Notes under the pieces: model-generated
Told to the model about the DNA's origin: nothing
The model's database searches: none
The model's input: only the letters and a program-made list of their open reading frames with translations
Assembly (NCBI RefSeq): GCF_003226565.1
Contig: NZ_QKOE01000008.1
Span: 101,643 to 165,642, forward strand
Direction: 5' to 3'
DNA length: 64,000 nt
Origin: Parazoarcus communis SWub3 = DSM 12120
GTDB taxonomy: Bacteria; Pseudomonadota; Gammaproteobacteria; Burkholderiales; Rhodocyclaceae
Part shown: one piece after another, positions 52,649 through 61,290 of the stretch
Layout: the number at the start of each line of letters is the position of its first letter
Position numbering within the stretch: the stretch's first letter is position 1
Position numbers and translations under genes: made by a program

Positions 52649-52664
52649 TTGACCGGTCGGTCAA
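52649..52664. promoter_or_regulatory. TetR-type operator palindrome in the paaN-paaG spacer
   Basis: TTGACC-GGTC-GGTCAA is an exact inverted repeat. It resembles the ACCGACCGGT-type sites of TetR-family PaaR regulators. A TetR gene lies in the same cluster at 59255-59905. The site is about 86 bases before the paaG ATG and 137 bases before the paaN ATG. Confidence 0.65.
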
Positions 52665-52749
52665 ACTGCGAAGAACAGCAGATCGAACGACCCGAAGAAC
52701 AAGGCCGCAGCGTGCGCCCGTACGTTGCGGAAGACAAGGAGGAGACACG

Positions 52750-53565
52750 ATGAGCGCTGTGCTCGCCAACGCAGAAACCATACGCTTCGAAGTCGACGCG
52801 GGTGTTGCGGTGCTGACCCTGAACCGGCCGGACCGCTTGAACAGTTTCAACGACCAGATGCATGCCGAAGTGCGCGCCGCGCTTGAGCAGGTCAGGCTCG
52901 GTCGTGCCGAGGGCGCGATCCGGGTGTTGCTGATCACGGGTGCGGGGCGCGGCTTCTGTGCCGGTCAGGATCTGTCCGACCGCTCGGTTGCGGCGGGGGG
53001 CGAGGCGCCTGATCTGGGCGCTTCGGTCGAAAAGAACTACAAGCCGCTGGTGATGACGCTGCGTGCGCTGGACCTGCCGGTAATCTGCGCGGTCAACGGT
53101 GTGGCGGCGGGCGCTGGTGCCAATCTGGCACTGGCTTGCGACATGGTGTTCGCGGCGCGCTCAGCCAGCTTCATTCAGGCGTTCTGCAAGCTGGGACTGA
53201 TTCCCGATACTGGCGGCACCTGGATCCTGCCACGGCTACTGGGCCCGGCGCGGGCCATGGGGCTGGCCTTGCTGGGTGACAAGGTGTCGGCCGAGCAGGC
53301 CGAAGCCTGGGGGCTGATCTGGAAGTGTGTCGATGACGAAGCGCTGCTGCCCACGGTGAAGGCGCTGGCTGCTCAGCTGGCACAGGGCCCCACCTTTGGT
53401 TATGCACAGACCAAGAAGGCGATCTGGGCCAGTTCGACGCAGGATTTCGAAACCCAGCTCAACCTTGAGCGCGACATGATGCGTGAGTGCGGTCGTTCGC
53501 ATGACTACCGTGAAGGCGTGGCCGCCTTCATGGAAAAACGCGCGCCGCAATTCAAGGGGAACTGA
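52750..53565 (+). CDS. paaG: PaaG, epoxyphenylacetyl-CoA isomerase
   Basis: 271-aa crotonase-fold enzyme that isomerises 1,2-epoxyphenylacetyl-CoA to oxepin-CoA. AAGGAGGAG precedes ATG 52750. The family segments are LTLNRPDRLNSF, ITGAGRGFCAGQDL, VNGVAAGAGANLALACDM and IPDTGGTWILPRL. It is a little longer at the N-terminus than the E. coli protein. First gene of the rightward paa operon; stop is followed 3 bases later by the paaI GTG. Confidence 0.92.
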   Translation: MSAVLANAETIRFEVDAGVAVLTLNRPDRLNSFNDQMHAEVRAALEQVRLGRAEGAIRVLLITGAGRGFCAGQDLSDRSVAAGGEAPDLGASVEKNYKPLVMTLRALDLPVICAVNGVAAGAGANLALACDMVFAARSASFIQAFCKLGLIPDTGGTWILPRLLGPARAMGLALLGDKVSAEQAEAWGLIWKCVDDEALLPTVKALAAQLAQGPTFGYAQTKKAIWASSTQDFETQLNLERDMMRECGRSHDYREGVAAFMEKRAPQFKGN

Positions 53566-53568
53566 ACC

Positions 53569-54036
53569 GTGAGCACAGAACGCAACAGTCGCGATCTCAG
53601 CGCGGGTCTGGATCCCCAGGCGCTGGCCGAGCGGGTGCGGGATGGCATGTTCGCCAACGACCAGGCCTCGAAGGGGCTGGGCATGGTGATCGAAGCCGTG
53701 GGGCCGGGCTACGCGAAGATGCACATGGCGGTGCGCGAGGACATGCTCAACGGCTTTCGCATCTGTCACGGTGGCTTCATCACCACGCTGGCGGATTCGG
53801 CCTTTGCCTTTTCCTGCAACAGCTATAACGAACAGACGGTGGCCTCCGGTATCAGCGTCGACTTCATGGCACCGGGCCGGCCCGGCGACGTGCTGACCGC
53901 CGAGGCTCGCGAGGTGCATGCGGCGGGCCGTACCGGGGTGTACGACATCACCGTGACCAACCAGAGCGGCGAACTGATTGCGGTGATGCGTGGCAAGTCA
54001 TACCGGATCAAGGGTCGTCCGGTCGTCGAGTTGTAA
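53569..54036 (+). CDS. paaI: PaaI thioesterase
   Basis: 155-aa hotdog thioesterase of the PaaI family, which clears dead-end hydroxyphenylacetyl-CoA products. The motif RICHGGFITTLADSAFAF contains the HGG and the catalytic Asp. GTG 53569 has AAGGGGA nine bases upstream. The family acts as tetramers in the cytoplasm. Between paaG and paaK, as in Azoarcus evansii. Confidence 0.93.
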   Translation: MSTERNSRDLSAGLDPQALAERVRDGMFANDQASKGLGMVIEAVGPGYAKMHMAVREDMLNGFRICHGGFITTLADSAFAFSCNSYNEQTVASGISVDFMAPGRPGDVLTAEAREVHAAGRTGVYDITVTNQSGELIAVMRGKSYRIKGRPVVEL

Positions 54037-54099
54037 GCCTGCACGAACAAAAAGGATAGCGGGCACGCTGCCAGAAACAGAGGAAGGAGGAGACAAACA

Positions 54100-55422
54100 A
54101 TGCCGGTCAATCACTATTCACCCGCGGCGCTCGAGCCGATCGAGAAGGCCAGTATCGACGAGCTGCGTGCGCTGCAACTCGAGCGCCTGAAGTGGAGCGT
54201 GCGCCACGCCTACGACAATGTGCCCCATTACCGCAAGAAGTTCGATGACAAGGGCGTCCATCCCGACGACCTGAAAACGCTTGAAGACCTGGCGAAGTTT
54301 CCCTTCACCACCAAGCATGACCTGCGCGACAACTATCCTTTTGGCATGTTTGCGGTGCCGATGGACAAGGTTGCCCGGGTGCACGCCTCGTCGGGGACGA
54401 CCGGCAAGCCGACCGTGGTGGGTTACACGCTCAAGGACATCGATACCTGGGCCAATGTGGTGGCGCGTTCGATCCGTGCTTCGGGCGGGCGCCCGGGTGA
54501 CATGGTGCATGTGTCCTACGGCTACGGTCTTTTTACCGGCGGCATGGGGGCACACTATGGTGCCGAGCGCCTGGGCTGTACGGTGATTCCGATGTCCGGC
54601 GGTCAGACCGAAAAGCAGATCCAGATCATCCAGGACTTCAAGCCCAAGATCATCATGGTGACGCCGTCCTACATGCTCACCATTCTCGATGAGATGGAGG
54701 CGCAGGGCATCGATCCGAAATCCACCTCGCTCAAGATCGGCATCTTCGGCGCCGAGCCCTGGACGCCCGCGATGCGCGAGGCGGTCGAGGCGCGTGCCGG
54801 CATCGATGCGGTCGACATCTACGGCCTGTCCGAGGTCATGGGGCCGGGCGTGGCCAACGAATGTGTCGAAACCAAGGATGGTCCGACCATCTGGGAAGAT
54901 CACTTCTATCCCGAGATCATCAACCCGGAAACGGGTGAGGTGGTGGCTGACGGCGAGGAAGGCGAGTTGGTGTTTACCTCGCTGTCCAAGGAGGCGATGC
55001 CGGTCATCCGTTATCGGACCCGCGATCTGACCCGGCTGCTGCCGCCGACTGCGCGCAGCATGCGCCGCATGGCCAAGATTACCGGCCGCTCGGACGACAT
55101 GCTGATCATTCGCGGGGTCAATGTCTTCCCGACCCAGATCGAGGAGCTGATCTGCAAGATGCCCAAGCTGGCACCGCACTATTTGCTCGAGGTCGACAAG
55201 GCCGGCCACATGGACACGCTGACGGTGAAGGTCGAAGTCAATGCCGAGGCCAATGTCGGCCGTCATCCGGAGCAGAAGGAGGCGTTGGCCAAGGAGCTGA
55301 CGCATCACATCAAGAGCCTGATCGGGGTGTCGTGCAAGGTCGTGGTCGGCGAGCCGTTCTCGATCGAGCGGGTCACCGTCGGCAAGGCCAAGCGCGTCGT
55401 CGATCGCAGGCCCAAGGCATAA
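54100..55422 (+). CDS. paaK: Phenylacetate-CoA ligase PaaK
   Basis: 440-aa ligase making phenylacetyl-CoA from phenylacetate, ATP and CoA. It shows VHASSGTTGKPTVVGYT (P-loop), GLSEVMGPGVANEC, ITGRSDDMLIIRGVNVFP (A8) and the C-terminal FSIERVTVGKAKRVV with the catalytic Lys. GGAAGGAGGAGA precedes ATG 54100. Entry enzyme of the pathway. Confidence 0.96.
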   Translation: MPVNHYSPAALEPIEKASIDELRALQLERLKWSVRHAYDNVPHYRKKFDDKGVHPDDLKTLEDLAKFPFTTKHDLRDNYPFGMFAVPMDKVARVHASSGTTGKPTVVGYTLKDIDTWANVVARSIRASGGRPGDMVHVSYGYGLFTGGMGAHYGAERLGCTVIPMSGGQTEKQIQIIQDFKPKIIMVTPSYMLTILDEMEAQGIDPKSTSLKIGIFGAEPWTPAMREAVEARAGIDAVDIYGLSEVMGPGVANECVETKDGPTIWEDHFYPEIINPETGEVVADGEEGELVFTSLSKEAMPVIRYRTRDLTRLLPPTARSMRRMAKITGRSDDMLIIRGVNVFPTQIEELICKMPKLAPHYLLEVDKAGHMDTLTVKVEVNAEANVGRHPEQKEALAKELTHHIKSLIGVSCKVVVGEPFSIERVTVGKAKRVVDRRPKA

Positions 55423-55461
55423 GGCAGTGCCGCTGCATCAGCAACTCAACAGGAGTTCAAC

Positions 55462-56457
55462 ATGTACACACAATCCCTCAGCATTCCCGATGGCGAAGCC
55501 AAAGGTCCGCGCAAGGTCGAGAATCCGGACTATCTGGCCGAGTTCAATGCCAAGATCGACGCAGGCGGCTTCATCGAGCCCAAGGACTGGATGCCCGAGG
55601 CCTATCGCAAGACCCTGATCCGTCAGATCAGCCAGCATGCGCATTCCGAGATCGTCGGCATGCTGCCCGAAGGCAACTGGATCACCCGTGCGCCCAGCCT
55701 CAAGCGCAAGGCCATCCTGCTGGCCAAGGTGCAGGACGAGGGCGGCCACGGTCTGTATCTCTATGCGGCAGCCGAGACCCTGGGCGTGTCGCGCGATGAA
55801 CTCTACGAGGCACTGCTGTCAGGCAAGGCCAAGTACAGCTCGATCTTCAACTACCCGACGCTGAACTGGGCCGATATCGGCGTGATCGGCTGGCTGGTGG
55901 ATGGCGCGGCGATCATGAACCAGATCCCGCTGTGCAAGTGCAGTTACGGGCCCTATGCCCGCGCGATGATCCGCGTCTGCAAGGAAGAATCCTTCCATCA
56001 GCGTCAGGGCTACGACCTGTTGTTGCAGATGATGAAAGGCACCGAAGAGCAGCGCGAGATGGTGCAGGACGCGGTGAATCGCTGGTGGTGGCCGTCGATC
56101 ATGATGTTCGGCCCGCACGACAAGGACAGCGTGCATACCGATTCGGCACGCTGGGGCATCAAGCGCATCTCCAACGACGACCTGCGGCAGAAGTTCGTCG
56201 ATGCCACAGTGAAGCAGGCCGAAGTGCTGGGCGTGTCGCTGCCCGATCCGGCGCTGAAGTGGAATGAGGCTCGCGGTCATTACGATTTTGGCGCGATCGA
56301 CTGGGACGAGTTCTGGAGTGTGGTCGGTGGCAACGGGCAGTGCAATGTCGATCGCCTGGCTGCAAGGCAGAAGGCCTGGGATGACGGTGCCTGGGTACGC
56401 GAAGCCGCGATCGCGCACGCCGAGAAGCACTCCGTCCGGCAACAGCAAGCCGCCTGA
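55462..56457 (+). CDS. paaA: Phenylacetyl-CoA epoxidase subunit PaaA
   Basis: Catalytic di-iron subunit, 331 aa. Ferritin-like ligand pairs are visible in [29 protein letters not shown] (E..H) and [13 protein letters not shown] (EE..H). With PaaC it forms the core that epoxidises the ring of phenylacetyl-CoA, fed by PaaE. ATG 55462 has AGGAG upstream. Length matches E. coli PaaA. Confidence 0.97.
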   Translation: MYTQSLSIPDGEAKGPRKVENPDYLAEFNAKIDAGGFIEPKDWMPEAYRKTLIRQISQHAHSEIVGMLPEGNWITRAPSLKRKAILLAKVQDEGGHGLYLYAAAETLGVSRDELYEALLSGKAKYSSIFNYPTLNWADIGVIGWLVDGAAIMNQIPLCKCSYGPYARAMIRVCKEESFHQRQGYDLLLQMMKGTEEQREMVQDAVNRWWWPSIMMFGPHDKDSVHTDSARWGIKRISNDDLRQKFVDATVKQAEVLGVSLPDPALKWNEARGHYDFGAIDWDEFWSVVGGNGQCNVDRLAARQKAWDDGAWVREAAIAHAEKHSVRQQQAA

Positions 56458-56468
56458 AACTGATACCG

Positions 56469-56490
56469 GGTGCCGGCGCAGACCGGCACC
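56469..56490 (+). other. Hairpin between paaA and paaB
   Basis: GGTGCCGG-N6-CCGGCACC is an exact 8-bp stem in the 58-base spacer. With no T-run it probably sets mRNA processing or expression ratio between paaA and paaB. Confidence 0.45.
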
Positions 56491-56515
56491 GACCCGCATA
56501 CGAGGAGAATGAGAC

Positions 56516-56803
56516 ATGCAGAAAAAGGAATGGCCGCTGTGGGAAGTCTTCATCCGCAGCCGTAACGGCCTCGATCACAAGCACTGTGGCAGCGTTCACG
56601 CCCCCGACGCGACGATGGCGCTGCAAGTGGCACGCGATGTGTATACCCGCCGCCTGGAAGGCGTATCGATCTGGGTGGTGAAGGCCTCCGATATCGTGGC
56701 TTCCGATCCGGATGCCAAGCCCGAGCTGTTCGATCCGGCCGAAGACAAGATCTATCGCCACCCGACCTTCTATCAGCTGCCTGACGAAGTCAATCACATG
56801 TGA
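56516..56803 (+). CDS. paaB: Phenylacetyl-CoA epoxidase subunit PaaB
   Basis: 95-aa structural subunit. The opening KKEWPLWEVFIRSRNGLDHK and VHAPDATMALQVARDVYTRR are characteristic of PaaB. It bridges PaaAC units in the complex. Strong AGGAGA upstream. Followed 10 bases after its stop by paaC. Confidence 0.95.
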   Translation: MQKKEWPLWEVFIRSRNGLDHKHCGSVHAPDATMALQVARDVYTRRLEGVSIWVVKASDIVASDPDAKPELFDPAEDKIYRHPTFYQLPDEVNHM

Positions 56804-56813
56804 GGGCGGCAAG

Positions 56814-57584
56814 ATGAGCGAACATGATATTACCCGCGCCGAGCACATCGAGTATGTGCTGCGCCTGGCCGACAACGTGCTGATCCTGGGGCAGCGCATC
56901 TCCGAATGGTGCGGTCACGCACCGGTGATCGAAGAGGATCTCGCCCTTTCGAACATGGCGCTTGATCTGATCGGACAGTCGCGACTGCTGCTGACCCATG
57001 CCGGCGAGCTCGAAGGCAAGGGGCGTGACGAGGACCAGCTTGCCTTCCTGCGGGTGGAGCGTGATTTCCGCAATGTCACCCTGATGGAAGTGCCGAATGA
57101 GGATTTTGGCCGTACCACGGTACGCAACTTCCTGTTCAGCGCCTTTCAGGTGCTGCTGTGGGACAAGCTGTCGGCGTCCACCGACCGGGCGCTGGCAGCG
57201 ATTGCGGCAAAGAGCCTCAAGGAGGCGCGCTATCACCTCAATCACTCGGCGGAATGGGTGATCAGGCTGGGTGACGGTACCGCGCTGTCGCAGCAGAAAA
57301 CCCAGGCTGCACTGGATTATCTGTGGCCCTACTCCGCCGAGCTGTTTGCCGACTCGCCGGTTGATGCTGCCGCAGCAGCCGCGGGCATCGGCCCTGCGTG
57401 GAGCGCGCTCGAGGCAGAATGGGAAGCCCTGGTGCTGCCGGTGCTGGCCGAGGCGACGCTGGTCGTTCCGGCGCGGACACCGTTCAAGAGTTTCGGCAAG
57501 TTCGGCCGTCATTCCGAGCACATGGGGCACCTGCTTGCCACCATGCAGTACATGCAGCGCACCTACCCTGGTGCGCAGTGGTAA
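56814..57584 (+). CDS. paaC: Phenylacetyl-CoA epoxidase subunit PaaC
   Basis: 256-aa ferritin-like structural partner of PaaA. It has YVLRLADNVLILGQRISEWCG and EEDLALSNMALDLIGQSRLL, as in other PaaC. PaaC keeps the helix bundle but does not hold the active di-iron site. Start ATG 56814 is chosen over the longer frame because it matches the family N-terminus and lies just after paaB. Confidence 0.95.
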   Translation: MSEHDITRAEHIEYVLRLADNVLILGQRISEWCGHAPVIEEDLALSNMALDLIGQSRLLLTHAGELEGKGRDEDQLAFLRVERDFRNVTLMEVPNEDFGRTTVRNFLFSAFQVLLWDKLSASTDRALAAIAAKSLKEARYHLNHSAEWVIRLGDGTALSQQKTQAALDYLWPYSAELFADSPVDAAAAAAGIGPAWSALEAEWEALVLPVLAEATLVVPARTPFKSFGKFGRHSEHMGHLLATMQYMQRTYPGAQW

Positions 57585-57597
57585 GCGGAAGCCGATC

Positions 57598-58089
57598 ATG
57601 CTGACCGAATCGCAGGCCTGGCAGGTGCTTGACGGCGTACCCGACCCGGAGGTGCCGGTCGTCTCGGTGGTCGAGCTCGGCATCATCCGCGAGCTGCGCT
57701 GCTCGGATGATGGCCTGACGGTGGTCGTGACCCCGACTTATTCGGGCTGCCCCGCCACCGAGGTCATTGGCCTGGCGATCCGTGACAGCCTGCTCGCGGC
57801 GGGCGCCCCCGGGGTCAAGCTCGAGACCCGGCTCGATCCACCCTGGACCAGTGACTGGATCGGTGACGCTGCGCGTGAAAAGCTGCGTGCCTACGGCATC
57901 GTGCCGCCTGGCGATCGCGCGGTGAGCGGAGCCGCGCAACCGATCCGCTTCGTGCGCAAGCGGCTGACCTGTCCGCGCTGCGGCTCGAACGATACCGAAC
58001 GTCTGTCCGAGTTCGGCTCCACTGCCTGCAAGGCGACCTGGCGCTGCCGTAGCTGCCTTGAACCTTTCGAATATTTCAAACCGATCTGA
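57598..58089 (+). CDS. paaD: PaaD, epoxidase maturation protein
   Basis: 163-aa protein with an N-terminal MIP18/SufT-like (DUF59) domain (GVPDPEVPVVSVVELGIIRE, PTYSGCPATEVI) and a C-terminal zinc ribbon (LTCPRCGSNDT ... CRSCLEPF). Known to be needed for an active PaaABCE complex, likely Fe-S or di-iron maturation. ATG 57598 is the usual family start. Confidence 0.94.
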   Translation: MLTESQAWQVLDGVPDPEVPVVSVVELGIIRELRCSDDGLTVVVTPTYSGCPATEVIGLAIRDSLLAAGAPGVKLETRLDPPWTSDWIGDAAREKLRAYGIVPPGDRAVSGAAQPIRFVRKRLTCPRCGSNDTERLSEFGSTACKATWRCRSCLEPFEYFKPI

Positions 58090-58122
58090 TCCGCCCGACA
58101 AGACGGACACCGGAGACACCGA

Positions 58123-59190
58123 ATGACGCCCAAATTCCACCCCCTGAAGATCGCCGAGGTGCGCCGTGAAACGGCTGATGCGATCAGCCTGCGTTTCGAC
58201 GTGCCGGCCGAGCTGGCCGAAGACTACCGTTTCGTCCAGGGGCAGCACCTGACCCTGAAGGCGCGGGTCAACGACGAAGAGCTGCGCCGCTCCTACTCCA
58301 TCTGTGCTGGCGTGGATGACGGCGAGTTGCGGGTGGCAATCAAGAAGATTGGCGGTGGCCGCTTCTCGACCTGGGCGCATGACGGCCTCCAGGCCGGTGA
58401 CGTGATCGAGGTGATGACGCCGGAAGGGCGTTTCCACACCGAACTGGATCCGGCGCAGGCCCGGCACTATGTGGCGTTTGCCGCGGGCAGTGGCATCACC
58501 CCCATCCTGTCCCTGATCAAGACGACCCTGAAGGCCGAGCCGAAGAGCCGCTTCACCCTGATCTACGGCAACCGTCGCCAGAACAGCGTGATCTTTGCCG
58601 AAGCGCTGGAGGACCTGAAGGACCGCTACATGACGCGCTTCACCCTGTACCACGTGTTCTCGCGCGAGGAACAGGAAGTGCCGCTGTTCAACGGTCGCCT
58701 CGACCGTGCCCGGGTCGCCAGCTTTCTCGACACCCTGATTCCGGCCGACAACATCGACGCGGCCTTCATCTGTGGTCCGGGCGCGATGATCGACGAGGTT
58801 GAAGCCGGTTTGCTGGCCGGTGGTCTGACGGCTGAGCGCATTCACCTGGAGCGTTTCGGCATTCCCGACAGCGGGCCAGCGCATCATGTAGAGGCCGGTG
58901 ACGCGCCCCAGGCCCGGATCACCGTCATCGCAGACGGACTCAAGCGCGAGATGGAGTTCCGCGCCACCGATCCGTCCATCCTGGATGTGGCCCTGCGTGC
59001 CGGCATGGATCTGCCGTATTCGTGCAAGGGTGGGGTATGCTGCACCTGCCGCGCCAGGGTCCTCGAGGGCAAGGTCCGCATGGACAAGAACTACACCCTC
59101 GAACAGCCGGACGTTGACGCGGGCTTCGTGCTCACCTGCCAGGCCCATCCGCTGACCGAGCGGGTGGTCATCAGTTTCGACGATCGTTGA
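58123..59190 (+). CDS. paaE: Phenylacetyl-CoA epoxidase reductase PaaE
   Basis: 355-aa NADPH-dependent iron-sulfur flavoprotein. N-terminal FAD domain with RRSYSIC, NAD domain with AAGSGITPILSL, and a C-terminal plant-type ferredoxin domain with SCKGGVCCTCRARVLEG and a distal Cys in LTCQAHP binding the 2Fe-2S cluster. It passes electrons to PaaA. ATG 58123 preceded by a GGAGA-like site. Confidence 0.96.
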   Translation: MTPKFHPLKIAEVRRETADAISLRFDVPAELAEDYRFVQGQHLTLKARVNDEELRRSYSICAGVDDGELRVAIKKIGGGRFSTWAHDGLQAGDVIEVMTPEGRFHTELDPAQARHYVAFAAGSGITPILSLIKTTLKAEPKSRFTLIYGNRRQNSVIFAEALEDLKDRYMTRFTLYHVFSREEQEVPLFNGRLDRARVASFLDTLIPADNIDAAFICGPGAMIDEVEAGLLAGGLTAERIHLERFGIPDSGPAHHVEAGDAPQARITVIADGLKREMEFRATDPSILDVALRAGMDLPYSCKGGVCCTCRARVLEGKVRMDKNYTLEQPDVDAGFVLTCQAHPLTERVVISFDDR

Positions 59191-59254
59191 ACGGAGCGGA
59201 CTTCCGGTTTGCCGCGGGTGAGCGCCTACACACGCACGAACACGGAACCGAATC

Positions 59255-59905
59255 ATGGCACGGGGTAAATCTCCCTCCTTCGAAGTCCAGCGCGGCGCCA
59301 TCCTGCAGGAGGCGGCGCGGCTGTTTGCCGACAAGGGCTTCCACAACGCATCCATGGCCGAGCTGGCCAAGGCCTGCGGCGTGTCCAAGCCCTTGCTGTA
59401 TCACTACTACCGAGACAAGGAACACATCCTGTTTGACATTGCCGACAGCTACATGGACCAGTTGCTGGCCATTGTCGCGGGTGTCGAGGCGCAGGATCTC
59501 GAAGCTGAACCGCATCTGGCGGCACTGGTGATGCGCTTCATGGAAGAGTATGAGCACTCGCAGAGCCAGCATGTGGTGCTGGTGCAGGACGTCAAGTTCC
59601 TGCAGGCGGCACAGGAAGAATACGTGGTCGGCAAGCAGCGCAAAGTGGTGGCCGCCTTTGCCGAGGCGATCGAACGGGTCGAGCCGGGACTGCGGGATCG
59701 TAGCCTGGACAAGCCCGTGGCGATGATCCTGTTCGGCATGATCAACTGGACCTTTACCTGGTTGCGCGCCGATGGCCGCTTCACCTATGCCGATATGGCA
59801 CCCGTGGTGACGGCCATCCTGCTCAACGGGGTCAAGGGTCTGCTGCAGACCGGGCTGGTGGTCCCGGGACGGAATACCGACCTGGAAGCCGTCGCCTCCG
59901 ATTGA
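59255..59905 (+). CDS. paaR: TetR-family regulator (PaaR-like)
   Basis: 216-aa TetR repressor. The helix-turn-helix is in the first 60 residues (AILQEAARLFADKGFHNASM, AELAKACGVSKPLLYHYY), followed by a ligand domain. Betaproteobacterial PaaR proteins of this family repress paa genes and release DNA with phenylacetyl-CoA. The likely operator is the palindrome at 52649-52664. Its own start has only a weak ribosome site, so it may be poorly translated from the operon mRNA. Confidence 0.86.
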   Translation: MARGKSPSFEVQRGAILQEAARLFADKGFHNASMAELAKACGVSKPLLYHYYRDKEHILFDIADSYMDQLLAIVAGVEAQDLEAEPHLAALVMRFMEEYEHSQSQHVVLVQDVKFLQAAQEEYVVGKQRKVVAAFAEAIERVEPGLRDRSLDKPVAMILFGMINWTFTWLRADGRFTYADMAPVVTAILLNGVKGLLQTGLVVPGRNTDLEAVASD

Positions 59906-59963
59906 AACGGACGTGACGGCTGGCCGGGACAACACAAGACATCAAATAAGAGGAGACAGCACT

Positions 59964-61175
59964 GTGACCGAAGCTTATATCTGCGATGGCATCCGTACCC
60001 CGATCGGACGCTACGGTGGTGCCTTGTCGGGTGTGCGCACCGACGATCTTGCCGCACTGCCGATCAAGGCACTGATTGCGCGCAACCCCGGGCTGGACTG
60101 GGCCGCGGTCGAGGATATCTACTACGGTTGCGCCAACCAGGCTGGCGAGGACAATCGCGATGTCGCCCGTATGGCGGGCCTGCTGGCCGGTTTGCCGATC
60201 GACGTGCCGGGCTCCACCCTCAACCGCCTTTGCGGGTCGGGCATGGATGCGGTGGGAACGGCTGCGCGCGCGATCAAGGCGGGGGAGGCGGGTCTGATGA
60301 TCGCGGGCGGCGTCGAGAGCATGAGCCGGGCACCCTTCGTCATGGGCAAGGCCGACACCGCGTTCTCGCGTAGTGCGAAGATTGAGGACACCACCATCGG
60401 CTGGCGCTTCGTCAATCCACTGATGAAGGCGAAGTACGGCATCGACTCCATGCCCGAGACGGCCGAGAACGTTGCGACCGATTTCAAGGTCTCACGTGCC
60501 GATCAGGACGCCTTTGCGCTGCGCAGTCAGCAGCGCCATGCGGCAGCCGTGGAGTGCGGCTTCTTTGACGGGGAGTTGTGCCCGGTGGAGATTCCGCGCA
60601 AGAAGGGCGATCCGCTGGTCGTGGCCGCCGACGAACACCCTCGGCCCGATACCTCGCTGGAAGCATTGGCTCGCCTGAAAGGCGTGGTAAGGCCGGATGG
60701 CACGGTGACTGCCGGCAACGCATCCGGCACCAACGACGGAGCGGTCGCGCTACTGATCGCCTCTGGTGAGGCGGCTGCCAGGCACGGGCTGAAGCCGCGG
60801 GCGCGCATCGTCGCCATGGCCACAGCGGGGGTCGAGCCGCGCATCATGGGCATCGGGCCTGCGCCCGCCTCACGCAAGGTGCTGGCGATGGCCGGGCTGA
60901 CGCTGGCGCAGATGGATGTCATCGAACTCAATGAGGCCTTCGCCGCACAAGGCCTGGCGGTCACCCGCCTGCTCGGCCTGCCGGACGACGATCCGCGCGT
61001 AAACCCCAATGGCGGCGCCATTGCACTCGGTCATCCTCTGGGGGCGTCGGGCGCACGTCTGGTGCTGACGGCGATGCGACAGCTTGAACGTACCGGTGGG
61101 CGCTATGGTCTGTGCACGATGTGCATCGGCGTCGGCCAGGGCATTGCGATGATCATCGAACGCGTCGAAGCGTGA
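59964..61175 (+). CDS. paaJ: 3-oxoadipyl-CoA thiolase PaaJ
   Basis: 403-aa type II thiolase that cleaves 3-oxoadipyl-CoA (and its dehydrosuberyl precursor) to acetyl-CoA and succinyl-CoA. Nucleophile Cys90 in LNRLCGSGMDAVG, HPLGASGAR and the second Cys in CTMCIGVGQG complete the site. GTG 59964 is preceded by AGAGGAGA. The close homologue PcaF of the beta-ketoadipate route cannot be excluded, but position favours PaaJ. Confidence 0.9.
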   Translation: MTEAYICDGIRTPIGRYGGALSGVRTDDLAALPIKALIARNPGLDWAAVEDIYYGCANQAGEDNRDVARMAGLLAGLPIDVPGSTLNRLCGSGMDAVGTAARAIKAGEAGLMIAGGVESMSRAPFVMGKADTAFSRSAKIEDTTIGWRFVNPLMKAKYGIDSMPETAENVATDFKVSRADQDAFALRSQQRHAAAVECGFFDGELCPVEIPRKKGDPLVVAADEHPRPDTSLEALARLKGVVRPDGTVTAGNASGTNDGAVALLIASGEAAARHGLKPRARIVAMATAGVEPRIMGIGPAPASRKVLAMAGLTLAQMDVIELNEAFAAQGLAVTRLLGLPDDDPRVNPNGGAIALGHPLGASGARLVLTAMRQLERTGGRYGLCTMCIGVGQGIAMIIERVEA

Positions 61176-61213
61176 TTCAGGTCACAATTCGTCATTTTTA
61201 AACGATTTAGTTA

Positions 61214-61229
61214 TGTGATAATTTTCACC
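61214..61229 (+). promoter_or_regulatory. CRP-like site upstream of the ABC substrate-binding gene
   Basis: TGTGA-TAATTT-TCACC fits the CRP/Vfr consensus TGTGA-N6-TCACA with one mismatch. It lies in the AT-rich part of the paaJ-SBP spacer, 62 bases before the start codon. Confidence 0.4.
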
Positions 61230-61234
61230 CGCAA

Positions 61235-61263
61235 GCGAGCAGGCAACCCTCAAGCCTGTTCGC
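61235..61263 (+). promoter_or_regulatory. Leader hairpin before the ABC substrate-binding gene
   Basis: GCGAGCAGGC (61235-61244) pairs with GCCTGTTCGC (61254-61263): ten pairs including one G-U, 9-base loop. It ends 27 bases before the ATG and may stabilise the mRNA or end paaJ read-through. Confidence 0.45.
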
Positions 61264-61290
61264 TCATATAAACGAAGAGGAGGAGACACC

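Noticed and set aside
50763..52652. Long rightward reading frame opposite paaN (629 codons)
   Set aside because: Low-complexity Gly/Asp/Val-rich translation typical of an antisense shadow of a high-GC gene; paaN has all family motifs.
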